NCBI GenBank assembly: GCA_019313695.1
Contig: JAFDAS010000020.1
Coordinates: 1 to 33,277 of the forward strand
Direction: 5' to 3'
DNA: 33,277 bases
Source of the DNA: Deltaproteobacteria bacterium
GTDB lineage: Bacteria; Desulfobacterota; Syntrophia; Syntrophales; UBA2210
In this document: positions 1 to 5,894 of the stretch, one piece after another
Position numbering within the stretch: position 1 is the stretch's first letter
Layout of the letters: each line of letters opens with the position of its first letter
The notes under the pieces: model-generated
Seen by the model: only the letters and a program-made list of their open reading frames with translations
Told to the model about the DNA's origin: nothing
The model's database searches: none
Made by a program: the position numbers and the translations under genes

Positions 1-16
1 GAGTGACTTCGGGAGG

Positions 17-175
17 ATGATGGAGGACATCGACCACTGTGGCGACTGCCCCCTACTTGATGAATGTATAGTGACGCCACTTGACGAGGTGCATTTCCGA
101 AATACCCAGCTCGACTACTTCTATGAGAAGCACTTCAGGCCGCTGCACAAGTGTATTGGGAGGGCACTGGCATGA
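17..175 (+). CDS. Small Cys-containing protein, possibly 5'-partial
   Basis: Reads about 52 residues from tandem ATG codons at 17 and 20 directly after GGGAGG; the frame stays open to the left edge, so it could also be the end of a longer gene. It contains a C-x2-C...C cluster (CGDCPLLDEC) near its start, which hints at metal binding. Its TGA overlaps the ATG of the next gene (ATGA). The ATGATGG start resembles those of the cassette genes further right. I do not recognise a family. Confidence 0.45.
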   Translation: MMEDIDHCGDCPLLDECIVTPLDEVHFRNTQLDYFYEKHFRPLHKCIGRALA

Positions 176-402
176 AGGAGGGAACACTTCCTTGTATACC
201 GGATAGATGCCGGGTCTACATGAAATACATCGACGGAAGACAAGTAAATGTATTGGTTCAGCACATGGATGATGGGCCAGATTTGATCATTGACTGGTGC
301 GAAGGAATGCCTGGATGTACTAGCCGGAGTTCTAACCATGATGGAAACGTAGTTAGGCTTAGTAAAGGCAGAGAACGAGATACCACAAAAACGGGACGAT
401 AG
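172..402 (+). CDS. Hypothetical early protein
   Basis: About 76 residues. The start at 172 is chosen because GGGAGG lies 8 bases upstream and the ATGA overlap couples it to the previous gene. The body looks like a small beta-rich domain (VYMKYIDGRQVNVLVQ) with a basic, low-complexity tail. It was considered as a HicA partner for the next gene but lacks the HicA dsRBD-like pattern with its catalytic histidine. Function unknown. Confidence 0.5.
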   Translation: MKEGTLPCIPDRCRVYMKYIDGRQVNVLVQHMDDGPDLIIDWCEGMPGCTSRSSNHDGNVVRLSKGRERDTTKTGR

Positions 403-419
403 TACCGGAAAAGGAGGGG

Positions 420-761
420 ATGATGGGTGAATACGTGTTTTCTGACTACACAATCGAACTCATGCAGGAAGATGACGGTTCCTGGTTTGCAGAGGTCATC
501 GAGTGTCTCGGCTGTATGGCAGCAGGTGATTCTCCGACTGATACCGTAGATCGTCTACGCAGGTCATTTGACGTATGGTGTGAGGATGTAATCGCTAATG
601 GTGGCTCGATTCCCAAGCCCATACCGAGATGCGCTTCAGCAAGTCGAGTATGTGCCGTATGCGGTGGGAGCGTGGAGGAGCCGAAAACCAAGCGACACGG
701 TATTGGTGACGGCTGGGTCACGTTTGAATGTGATTCCAAGTACCACGACAGGAGGGGATGA
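420..761 (+). CDS. HicB-like protein with C-terminal zinc ribbon (orphan)
   Basis: 113 residues. Residues about 9-65 follow the HicB antitoxin fold: a YTIEL strand, a DDGSWFAEV strand, ECLGC, a GDSPTDTVD turn, a helix, and GGSIPKP. The C-terminal part has CAVCGG and a later C...H pair, consistent with a small zinc ribbon. HicB proteins normally neutralise a HicA mRNA nuclease and often carry a DNA-binding domain; here no HicA is adjacent. Strong site AAAGGAGGGG precedes tandem ATGATG at 420. The stop TGA (759-761) lies inside the ATGATG start of the next gene, and the last codons (Arg-Arg-Gly) also form that gene's ribosome site. It may be a stand-alone antitoxin or a regulator. Confidence 0.6.
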   Translation: MMGEYVFSDYTIELMQEDDGSWFAEVIECLGCMAAGDSPTDTVDRLRRSFDVWCEDVIANGGSIPKPIPRCASASRVCAVCGGSVEEPKTKRHGIGDGWVTFECDSKYHDRRG

Positions 762-1132
762 TGGACGAGCGAATGAGTGACGCGCGACTTACAGAGCTAT
801 TCCCATTTGGTCTGTGGTGGGGCGACTCTATGGTTACTCGTCCAGCACACGTTGGCGTAAAACGAGGGCCACGCCTTACTTGTGACGATATGACCGATGA
901 ACAGGCCGAAGCGATAGCGCATCTACCAGATGCGCTCAAGGCCGAACGCGCTTACGTCAAGAAGCTAGAGCGCGTGGTGGAGGAGGTTACACACCGTTCG
1001 AGAAATGGATGTACTCGTTTGGGCGGCAGAAGGTGCTCTCACTGGTACTCCTTTCCATTCAACATGTGTCTGTCATGCTCCTTGTATGATCACTATGAGC
1101 CACTAACCGAACAGCAAGCCGAGGTGAAATGA
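758..1132 (+). CDS. Cassette-array small protein, paralogue 1
   Basis: 124 residues, starting MMDERMSD. It shares three blocks with the gene at 1348: the start, a central AERAYVKKLER block (nucleotides about 940-981) that looks like a charged helix or coiled coil, and the end EQQAE. Between the centre and the end it has a cysteine-rich stretch (CTRLGGRRC...CLSC) that could bind a metal. The stop TGA is embedded in the next ATGATG, so translation is coupled. Function unknown; the shared borders suggest cassette duplication followed by divergence. Confidence 0.6.
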   Translation: MMDERMSDARLTELFPFGLWWGDSMVTRPAHVGVKRGPRLTCDDMTDEQAEAIAHLPDALKAERAYVKKLERVVEEVTHRSRNGCTRLGGRRCSHWYSFPFNMCLSCSLYDHYEPLTEQQAEVK

Positions 1133-1341
1133 TGGATAAGCTTGCGGCAACGCGTAGCGGGAAGGTGTGGGCGGTGACGCACCATGCTGGGTCGGTGAGT
1201 CTATACCGCGCAAGAACCGAGGCAAGTGCATACCGAAAGGCACTACTTGATTATGGTAGGAATGGCTGTCCGTACAGGGCAACGACTGACCTGGATGAGG
1301 TCGAGTTTGCGTATAGCGTGGGTGCCATTATCAACGAATAG
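1129..1341 (+). CDS. Hypothetical small protein in cassette array
   Basis: 70 residues, starting MMDKLAATRS, with GAGGTGA and the ATGATGG start shared with its neighbours. The rest is unlike the MMDERMSD proteins: a compact domain with alternating strands and a helix (VWAVTHHAGSVSLYRARTEASAY). It reads as one small globular domain. Its TAG stop sits just before AGGAGGCG, the ribosome site of the next cassette. No family recognised. Confidence 0.55.
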   Translation: MMDKLAATRSGKVWAVTHHAGSVSLYRARTEASAYRKALLDYGRNGCPYRATTDLDEVEFAYSVGAIINE

Positions 1342-1347
1342 GAGGCG

Positions 1348-1620
1348 ATGATGGACGAGCGAATGAGTGACGATAAGGTGGAGTATTTCCGACGCCAACT
1401 AGCTCTGGAACGGTTTAAGAACGAGCGGCCCTATCTGTTTCACAACCAACGAACGCTATGGTTGTTGGACGCTCTTGATGCCGAACGCGCATACGTCAAG
1501 AAGCTAGAGCGCATGGTGGATGCGTTGTGTGGGGCGTGTGAACGTGAGCAATCATGGCCCACGACTAACACAAAAGTATATTGGCGTGAGTGGGCCGAAC
1601 AGCAAGCCGAGGAGGGATGA
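1348..1620 (+). CDS. Cassette-array small protein, paralogue 2
   Basis: 90 residues, starting MMDERMSDDK and ending EQQAEEG. The central AERAYVKKLERMV block is nearly identical at the DNA level to that in the gene at 758 (two differences seen over about 41 bases), while the flanking segments differ. It has CGACE near residue 70, a remnant of a cysteine motif. The terminal Glu-Glu-Gly codons double as the GAGGAGGG ribosome site of the next gene. Function unknown. Confidence 0.6.
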   Translation: MMDERMSDDKVEYFRRQLALERFKNERPYLFHNQRTLWLLDALDAERAYVKKLERMVDALCGACEREQSWPTTNTKVYWREWAEQQAEEG

Positions 1621-1814
1621 TGGACGAGCGAATGAGTGACGATGGGGCTAGGACGGCACTAGACGCGATGGAACTCGTGGGAGACAAACCGTGCGCTACC
1701 GCTAATCGTAAGGTGGTGCTGGCATACATCGAGAAGCTAGTGGTCTGTTATACACACGAAGAGCGAGTAGCCTTTGCCCGCAAGTGGCTCGAACAGAAAG
1801 CCGAGGAGGAATGA
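1617..1814 (+). CDS. Cassette-array small protein, paralogue 3
   Basis: 65 residues, starting MMDERMSDDG and ending EQKAEEE. A longer upstream reading in the same frame is only the read-through of the shared border, so the ATGATG at 1617 is the start. The centre holds AYIEKLV, a diverged form of the AYVKKLE block of the two related genes. The stop TGA (1812-1814) lies within the next ATGATG. Function unknown; no metal-binding cysteines, unlike paralogue 1. Confidence 0.6.
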   Translation: MMDERMSDDGARTALDAMELVGDKPCATANRKVVLAYIEKLVVCYTHEERVAFARKWLEQKAEEE

Positions 1815-2002
1815 TGAAAGTCTACGACCTTACATTTCTTATCGAGAAGGCCAAGGGAACCGACCCCGGATTCATCGTCCATGCGTACGACAACCACACC
1901 GAAGACCACTTCGATTTCTTCTCGTTCAGTGCTATGAAGCCACTCGGCGAACAGCTTATCGCTCTTGCTGAATGGGCGATAGGGTTGGACGACCTAATAT
2001 GA
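1811..2002 (+). CDS. Hypothetical small early protein
   Basis: 63 residues, starting MMKVYDLTFL after GAGGAGGA. The sequence looks like a small alpha/beta domain with an aromatic strand (HFDFFSFSAM) and a C-terminal helix (QLIALAEWAIG). It shares the border with the array but not the MMDERMSD body. It stops 17 bases before the next cassette start, leaving the conserved tail DNA (CAAGCCGAGGAGGGA) outside its own reading frame. Function unknown. Confidence 0.55.
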   Translation: MMKVYDLTFLIEKAKGTDPGFIVHAYDNHTEDHFDFFSFSAMKPLGEQLIALAEWAIGLDDLI

Positions 2003-2018
2003 CACAAGCCGAGGAGGG

Positions 2019-2078
2019 ATGATGGACGAGCAAGTGAGTAACGAGGCTAGGGCGGCACTAGACGTGCATACGCTATGA
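2019..2078 (+). pseudogene. Truncated cassette paralogue (19 codons)
   Basis: An intact ribosome site (GAGGAGGG) and ATGATG open a frame of 19 residues, MMDEQVSNEARAALDVHTL, that matches the start of paralogue 3 (MMDERMSD...ARTALDAMEL) and then stops. The TGA overlaps the ATG of the next gene (ATGA at 2075). It is best read as a cassette deleted down to its head. The remaining peptide may still be translated and couple ribosomes into the gene at 2075, like a leader. Confidence 0.55.
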
Positions 2079-2425
2079 CATCGGATAAGGAGATACGTGA
2101 CGCACTCGAAGCTGGATCGGTTATCAGTCCAGAACTGATCTGTTCTAAGTGTTTCAAACCGAAACTCGCAGCATCGCAGTATTGCTCTGACTGTACTGAG
2201 AGTGATCCGCCTAGAATGGGTCGTCCTGTACAATACACCGACGAGGAGATCTTGACTGTGATAGAAGCAGGCTGCGAGACTACTGATAACATCCTAGAAG
2301 CTCTTGGGATGCGGAGTAAGCGCAATCTATTGATCCGATTACGTCGAATGCGCGATAACGGTCTCGTGAACATCATCGAGAGACCTAGACGTTATGGGTT
2401 CACTATTCTATCCAATCGACAGTGA
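2075..2425 (+). CDS. Zinc-ribbon plus winged-helix DNA-binding protein
   Basis: 116 residues. An N-terminal CSKC...CSDC pair (about residues 23-40) forms a likely zinc ribbon. Residues about 55-110 read as a helix-turn-helix or winged helix: DEEILTVIEAGCETTDNILEALG, then a recognition-type helix (RNLLIRLRRMRDNG) and a wing (VNIIERPRRYGFTI). This suggests a small transcription regulator. Start overlaps the stop of the truncated cassette. No promoter of its own is visible. The specific target is unknown. Confidence 0.55.
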   Translation: MTSDKEIRDALEAGSVISPELICSKCFKPKLAASQYCSDCTESDPPRMGRPVQYTDEEILTVIEAGCETTDNILEALGMRSKRNLLIRLRRMRDNGLVNIIERPRRYGFTILSNRQ

Positions 2426-2436
2426 AGGAGACTAAC

Positions 2437-2769
2437 GTGGAGACCCAGTTAGGCAAAATAACCAGTGTCAGGTTTGGTTTTGGTGGTTATCAAGACGCCC
2501 AGTTTGGACTTAGTGTTGGTTTGGGTGCTGAAGGTTGGGGTGTAGGAGATTTTATGGGAGCCTGGTCTATCCGAACTAAGGTATCCAAATACACCGAATG
2601 GACTGAGGCTGACCGAGATGCTCAGTTAGCCAAGACTATGCGGTACCTTAACCAGTTGCTTATTGACGCGAAGAAACAGCATGTGAACGAACTGGTCGGT
2701 GTCCCGGTGGAGATCGTTTTCAACGACGGTATGCTGAGTAGCTGGCGAATCTTAACCGAAGTGGTCTAG
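2437..2769 (+). CDS. Conserved phage hypothetical protein
   Basis: 110 residues with a GTG start at 2437, chosen because AAGGAG lies 6 bases upstream; the in-frame GTG at 2422 has no such site. The order GYQDAQFGLSV, GWGVGDF, a TMRYLNQLLIDAKK helix, LVGVPVEIVF and a final WRILTEVV matches a small protein I recall as common in phage early regions, with no known function. It lies directly before other early genes and probably shares their transcript. Confidence 0.6.
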   Translation: METQLGKITSVRFGFGGYQDAQFGLSVGLGAEGWGVGDFMGAWSIRTKVSKYTEWTEADRDAQLAKTMRYLNQLLIDAKKQHVNELVGVPVEIVFNDGMLSSWRILTEVV

Positions 2770-2770
2770 T

Positions 2771-3073
2771 GTGTCCGTCGAAGCTGACAGAGAAAGACTC
2801 CTAGCCAAAGATCCTATCGCCATACTCATCCAGGCATTCCTACAGGACGACGGGCGCGGATCGTTGGAGGTGGTCTGTCCCGAGCCGGGTACCACCCTGG
2901 ACGACGGCACTCACTTTCTGGACGTCAAGGGTGTGAATCCAGACAAGATGTACTCGCGGATCTACACCATCGCTCTGAGGATGCACTACCTCAAAACCGA
3001 GCTATGGGTACAGAAGAAAGGCCGTTCAGTGTGGCTTCATAAATTCGACTACAAGGCGGTGAAACATGAGTAA
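2771..3073 (+). CDS. Hypothetical early protein
   Basis: 100 residues from a GTG start one base after the previous stop. Predicted helices at the start (REDRLLA-like charged segment), then a strand-rich centre (FLDVKGVNPDKMYSRIYTIALRM) and a basic end (VQKKGRSVWLHKFDYKAVKHE). No catalytic motif or membrane segment is visible. The end overlaps the next start by 8 bases, so translation is probably coupled. Family not recognised. Confidence 0.5.
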   Translation: MSVEADRERLLAKDPIAILIQAFLQDDGRGSLEVVCPEPGTTLDDGTHFLDVKGVNPDKMYSRIYTIALRMHYLKTELWVQKKGRSVWLHKFDYKAVKHE

Positions 3074-3254
3074 CCGACAATGTGAGTGCTGTGGGTATCC
3101 CGCCAAACGGGGCATACTACCCATTATCTGGCCTGATCCCGATTCTGGACGGGACGTGTACTGTTCGGTATTTTGTTTCGAAAGTCGTATGAAGATGCGA
3201 CTGCCTGAACCTTACCGCACCCTCCACCTTGCCGCAGAGAAAGCAGCAGAATGA
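3066..3254 (+). CDS. Small zinc-finger protein
   Basis: 62 residues. Two cysteine pairs, CECC near residue 6 and C...C in YCSVFCFES, can form one zinc site. Such treble-clef-like mini proteins are common in phage early regions and are usually thought to bind nucleic acid or protein. It overlaps the helicase gene start (ATGA at 3251). Exact role unknown. Confidence 0.5.
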   Translation: MSNRQCECCGYPAKRGILPIIWPDPDSGRDVYCSVFCFESRMKMRLPEPYRTLHLAAEKAAE

Positions 3255-4648
3255 GCTATAAGCTGTTCGATCACCAAAAGAAGATGTTAGAGATCCTCAC
3301 AGAGAACGACCGATTCCTCTTACTCCCACAGACGGGAACTGGGAAGACGCTCCCGGCTGTTATCCACATGAGCAATCTCTACCTCGCGGGTGAGATCCAG
3401 AACGCACTCATCGTGGCACCATTATCAGGTCTTGGTGCGTGGTCGAGGGACATCAAGAAACTCACCCCCGAGAGACAAGAACTCATCTGGAAACATACTC
3501 GGTGTATCAACTACGCCAAACTCTCGCGCAACAAAGGTCGGTACCAGAAAGAGTGTTGGCAGCAGTGGGATCTCATCATGCTGGACGAGGGCCACGCCAT
3601 AGCCAAACCAACATCGAACCGTACCAAGTATTTTGTCGGTCGAGGTAAGACCCTAGGGCTTGCATCGAAAGCCCAGTATCGTTATATCATCACAGGGACG
3701 CTCATCAACAACAGCCGACTGGAGGACATCTGGTCTCCACTACGATTCCTGTACGACGAGGACTGGATGACCTGGGCTGATTTCAAGCGTAAGTATCTTG
3801 TGATGCGTAACCTCCCAGGGTCATACGCGCAGATAGTGGTCGGGTATCGGCACCGAGCGGAGTTGCTCGACCTCGTTGGGTCTTGCTCCTATCGGGTGCT
3901 CAAAAAGGACTGTCTCGACTTGCCCGAGGTGATGTCCGATGAGATCATCAAAGTACCGTTCGCTGCTGGTAAGAATACCGAGCCGTTCGTTAAGACGACA
4001 AAAGCTCTCTACGAGGACGCGCTTGACTCCTATGTCGAGGCGTTAGACATGGTGATGGACAATCCCCTGACCCGATTGCTCCGTATGCGTCAGATCGCCA
4101 CAGGACACATCAAAGAGTCTGACACTGGGGATGAGACAGGCAGACGGATGCGGGGTAAGACCTATCCGTTGAAATCGCACAAAGCCAAATATGTGATGGA
4201 GTTGATAGAGAACAACCAGCCGTACAAAACAGTGGTATTCTACAACTTCCGGGCTACCTGTTTGGCTCTTGAGAAGGCATTGAAGTCTAAGGGTGTCAAG
4301 TACGTGACGCTCAACGGAGACCAGAAGAACAAAAACATCTGGCAGGATTTCCAAGCAGATGACAGTATCAAGGTCATAGTGGTACAGTATCAGTCAGGGT
4401 CTCGTGCCATCGACTTGTTCGCGTCGAGTTACACCATCTACGTGGAGCCGACCGATAGCAGCGAGATGATGGAGCAGAGTCGAGCCAGGACTGACAGGTT
4501 CGGACAGACCGAGGCGTGTAACTATGTATTCCTGCTCACAGAAGGATCGGTGGAGGAGGACATGTACAAGAAGCTGGCTGGTCATCAGGACTTTGCAGAA
4601 CGCAGTTATCGTGAGATCACCCGGAGCCGAGTGAAAGGAGCCAAGTGA
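3251..4648 (+). CDS. SNF2-type DEAD/DEAH helicase
   Basis: 465 residues, superfamily 2. Walker A is PQTGTGKT (about residues 26-33), Walker B is DEGH (112-115), an ITGT motif III follows, and motif VI reads QSRARTDRFGQ (409-419), the SNF2-style Q-x2-R-x2-R-x-GQ arrangement. It is the minimal two-lobe core with no extra domains. Phage proteins of this type are found in replication modules and probably remodel or unwind DNA at forks or remove bound proteins. It starts in an ATGA overlap with the previous gene and overlaps the next, so it sits within one operon. Precise substrate not inferable. Confidence 0.88.
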   Translation: MSYKLFDHQKKMLEILTENDRFLLLPQTGTGKTLPAVIHMSNLYLAGEIQNALIVAPLSGLGAWSRDIKKLTPERQELIWKHTRCINYAKLSRNKGRYQKECWQQWDLIMLDEGHAIAKPTSNRTKYFVGRGKTLGLASKAQYRYIITGTLINNSRLEDIWSPLRFLYDEDWMTWADFKRKYLVMRNLPGSYAQIVVGYRHRAELLDLVGSCSYRVLKKDCLDLPEVMSDEIIKVPFAAGKNTEPFVKTTKALYEDALDSYVEALDMVMDNPLTRLLRMRQIATGHIKESDTGDETGRRMRGKTYPLKSHKAKYVMELIENNQPYKTVVFYNFRATCLALEKALKSKGVKYVTLNGDQKNKNIWQDFQADDSIKVIVVQYQSGSRAIDLFASSYTIYVEPTDSSEMMEQSRARTDRFGQTEACNYVFLLTEGSVEEDMYKKLAGHQDFAERSYREITRSRVKGAK

Positions 4649-4917
4649 TGTATGTCTACGCTGTGATGGATGGCGAGAGAGATCACGGTCTGTATGAGGA
4701 CATACCCGAGTTGGATCAGATATTCACCACGCGGGCGTTGGCTGTCGAGTATCAGGAGTTTTATCGCGCCAGACAGACGTATCCGCAGGAGAGCTTCATC
4801 GAAAAAGTCAAAGTGTACGCAGAATTAGAGCCTGAGATCATGGGGCGGTTGACCCCGCCCAAGCGCACACCAGAAGATCAACTCATCCCTACACCCATCG
4901 AGGAGGCTGATCTGTGA
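4648..4917 (+). CDS. Hypothetical protein
   Basis: 89 residues. ATG at 4648 is preferred over the GTG at 4645 because AAAGGAG then sits 7 bases upstream. The N-terminal half (MYVYAVMDGERDHGLYED, then a helix TRALAVEYQEFYRARQ) resembles a small ferredoxin-like fold seen in phage hypothetical proteins. The end is proline-rich. The AGGAGG in its last codons serves the next gene. Function unknown. Confidence 0.5.
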   Translation: MYVYAVMDGERDHGLYEDIPELDQIFTTRALAVEYQEFYRARQTYPQESFIEKVKVYAELEPEIMGRLTPPKRTPEDQLIPTPIEEADL

Positions 4918-5090
4918 ACCCGAAAGGGAAGCGCCGTATGTGTCTTAACAAGAAAGCATATCACAGCGAAGGTGCTGCAATCCACGCTGCCCTGTGTTCT
5001 AGTAAATCATTCGGGAAAGGGATGCGATGGTACAGGTGTCCCGTGTGCCGTCAATGGCACACCACTAGCAGGACGAAAAACGGAGGTTAA
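4914..5090 (+). CDS. Small zinc-finger protein (58 aa)
   Basis: A gene of 58 residues from a GTG start with AGGAGGC 6 bases upstream, overlapping the previous stop (GTGA). It contains an N-terminal cysteine (CLNKKAY), a helix, then YRCPVCRQWHTTS, a C-x2-C with a nearby His: a zinc finger of the kind often found in phage and plasmid small proteins that bind nucleic acid. It ends with TAA at 5088, overlapping by three bases the end of the opposite-strand gene. Confidence 0.6.
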   Translation: MNPKGKRRMCLNKKAYHSEGAAIHAALCSSKSFGKGMRWYRCPVCRQWHTTSRTKNGG

Positions 5091-5350
5091 AGCTGTTGAA
5101 GCAGGAAGTAGACTGTGGTGAGTGTCGCTCCGAGACAGGCTGTGGTGGCCGAGAAAAGGAACACCATCCAGTTCGGGAGACGATCTACTCGTTTGTAGAG
5201 AACACTGATGTCCTCTTTGATATTCACGACTTCAGATTGGACTACTTGGAGCAAGCCACACGGTTCGTAGTGGTCGGCCTGTCTACGGCCATAGGGTTCA
5301 TTGACAGCTTCGGGCATCGCAACCGCCTTGGGTGTTCGACAGAATTGCAT
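5087..5350 (-). CDS. Small membrane protein, holin/XhlA-like
   Basis: 87 residues on the minus strand inside a plus-strand region. The central charged helix (about 41-57: SEVVNIKEDISVLYKRVDRL) is followed by PNW and one hydrophobic membrane segment (about 62-84). This is the architecture of XhlA-type proteins and some holin-associated proteins: soluble coiled helix, then C-terminal anchor. A sigma70-like promoter lies right upstream. An overlapping plus-strand frame (5096-5383) lacks a convincing start. Lysis role is an inference from architecture only; no endolysin is nearby. Confidence 0.6.
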   Translation of the reverse strand: MQFCRTPKAVAMPEAVNEPYGRRQADHYEPCGLLQVVQSEVVNIKEDISVLYKRVDRLPNWMVFLFSATTACLGATLTTVYFLLQQL

Positions 5351-5362
5351 AGTATATCCCCC

Positions 5363-5391
5363 ATTATACCCCAGATTGCATAGAAAGACAA
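5363..5391 (-). promoter_or_regulatory. Sigma70-like promoter for the 5087-5350 gene
   Basis: On the minus strand TTGTCT (5391-5386) and a perfect TATAAT (5368-5363) are separated by 17 bases. The -10 box ends only 12 bases before the ATG at 5350, so the transcript leader would be about 5-7 bases. A GGGGG stretch lies in that gap but is a weak ribosome site. Three TTGCAT boxes (plus strand 5345, 5376 and 5396) surround the promoter. Confidence 0.6.
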
Positions 5392-5448
5392 GTGGTTGCA
5401 TTTCGATGAGTAATATGCTAAGGTCAGAGTCCATGGAAGGAGAAAAAA

Positions 5449-5670
5449 ATGGGTGAGTTAACCGATATTGAGAAGGCTGCGATTGCGTTGGTGAAGGACG
5501 ACGAAGATAGCGGATCGCCGTGGTATGCTGTCAGATACTATGGCGAAACATGTAACCAATGCGGTGCGGATATTGGACGCGGCGGCTCTCACCGAGATGA
5601 TTGTTCAGCAATACGCCTAGAGACCGCCGTGAAAGCACGCCAAGAAGATGATCTGACATGCGAGCACTAG
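5449..5670 (+). CDS. Small zinc-binding protein
   Basis: 73 residues, with AAGGAG upstream of ATG at 5449. The segment CNQCGADIGRGGSHRDDC gives C-x2-C...H-x3-C, a plausible single zinc site. It is the first gene of the plus-strand run leading to the primase, after the divergent region. I find no confident plus-strand promoter before it. Function unknown. Confidence 0.5.
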   Translation: MGELTDIEKAAIALVKDDEDSGSPWYAVRYYGETCNQCGADIGRGGSHRDDCSAIRLETAVKARQEDDLTCEH

Positions 5671-5762
5671 CGTTCATAGTCGGACTCATAGCAGGATTCC
5701 TGGGGATGACCCGCGAGAAAAAGTATGTGTCGGCGGTGGAGCGATGCAAACCGCACTGCTGA
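5658..5762 (+). CDS. Tiny membrane peptide (34 aa)
   Basis: 34 residues, starting MRALAFIVGLIAGFLGM, one short hydrophobic segment followed by a charged tail (TREKKY...ERCKPHC). It overlaps the genes on both sides and has only a weak ribosome site, so it would rely on coupling. It is supported mainly by the uninterrupted overlap chain from 5449 to 5894. Role unknown; small phage membrane peptides can act in lysis or in blocking superinfection. Confidence 0.4.
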   Translation: MRALAFIVGLIAGFLGMTREKKYVSAVERCKPHC

Positions 5763-5839
5763 CATTCGTATGGATGGGCGTTGTACAAGTCGCGCTGATA
5801 GTCGCTGTGTTGGTATGGGATGCGAACCATCGTGGATGA
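5744..5839 (+). CDS. Tiny membrane peptide (31 aa)
   Basis: 31 residues, mostly one hydrophobic helix (TALLTFVWMGVVQVALIVAV) with a short polar end. GGTGGAG lies 3 bases before the ATG at 5744, and the gene overlaps its neighbour. The pair of adjacent single-span peptides suggests a membrane function, but nothing in the sequence defines it. Confidence 0.4.
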   Translation: MQTALLTFVWMGVVQVALIVAVLVWDANHRG

Positions 5840-5894
5840 TGAGGCACGGTTAGAAACTATAGTCACACGGAAGGGGATCGACGACCAAGCATGA
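5820..5894 (+). CDS. Possible 24-aa peptide coupled to primase
   Basis: A 24-residue charged frame from ATG at 5820 whose TGA overlaps the primase start (ATGA at 5891). No good ribosome site is seen at its own start. It may exist mainly to deliver ribosomes to the primase, which does have GGAAGGGG upstream. Low confidence as a protein gene. Confidence 0.25.
   Translation: MRTIVDDEARLETIVTRKGIDDQA

Noticed and set aside
172..402. HicA toxin partner for the HicB-like gene
   Set aside because: The sequence lacks the HicA lysine-rich dsRBD pattern with G-x-S/T-H, and sits upstream without toxin-like features.
5096..5383. Plus-strand frame of 95 codons
   Set aside because: Starts at TTG without a clear ribosome site; the opposite strand has a promoter, ATG and a clean membrane segment.
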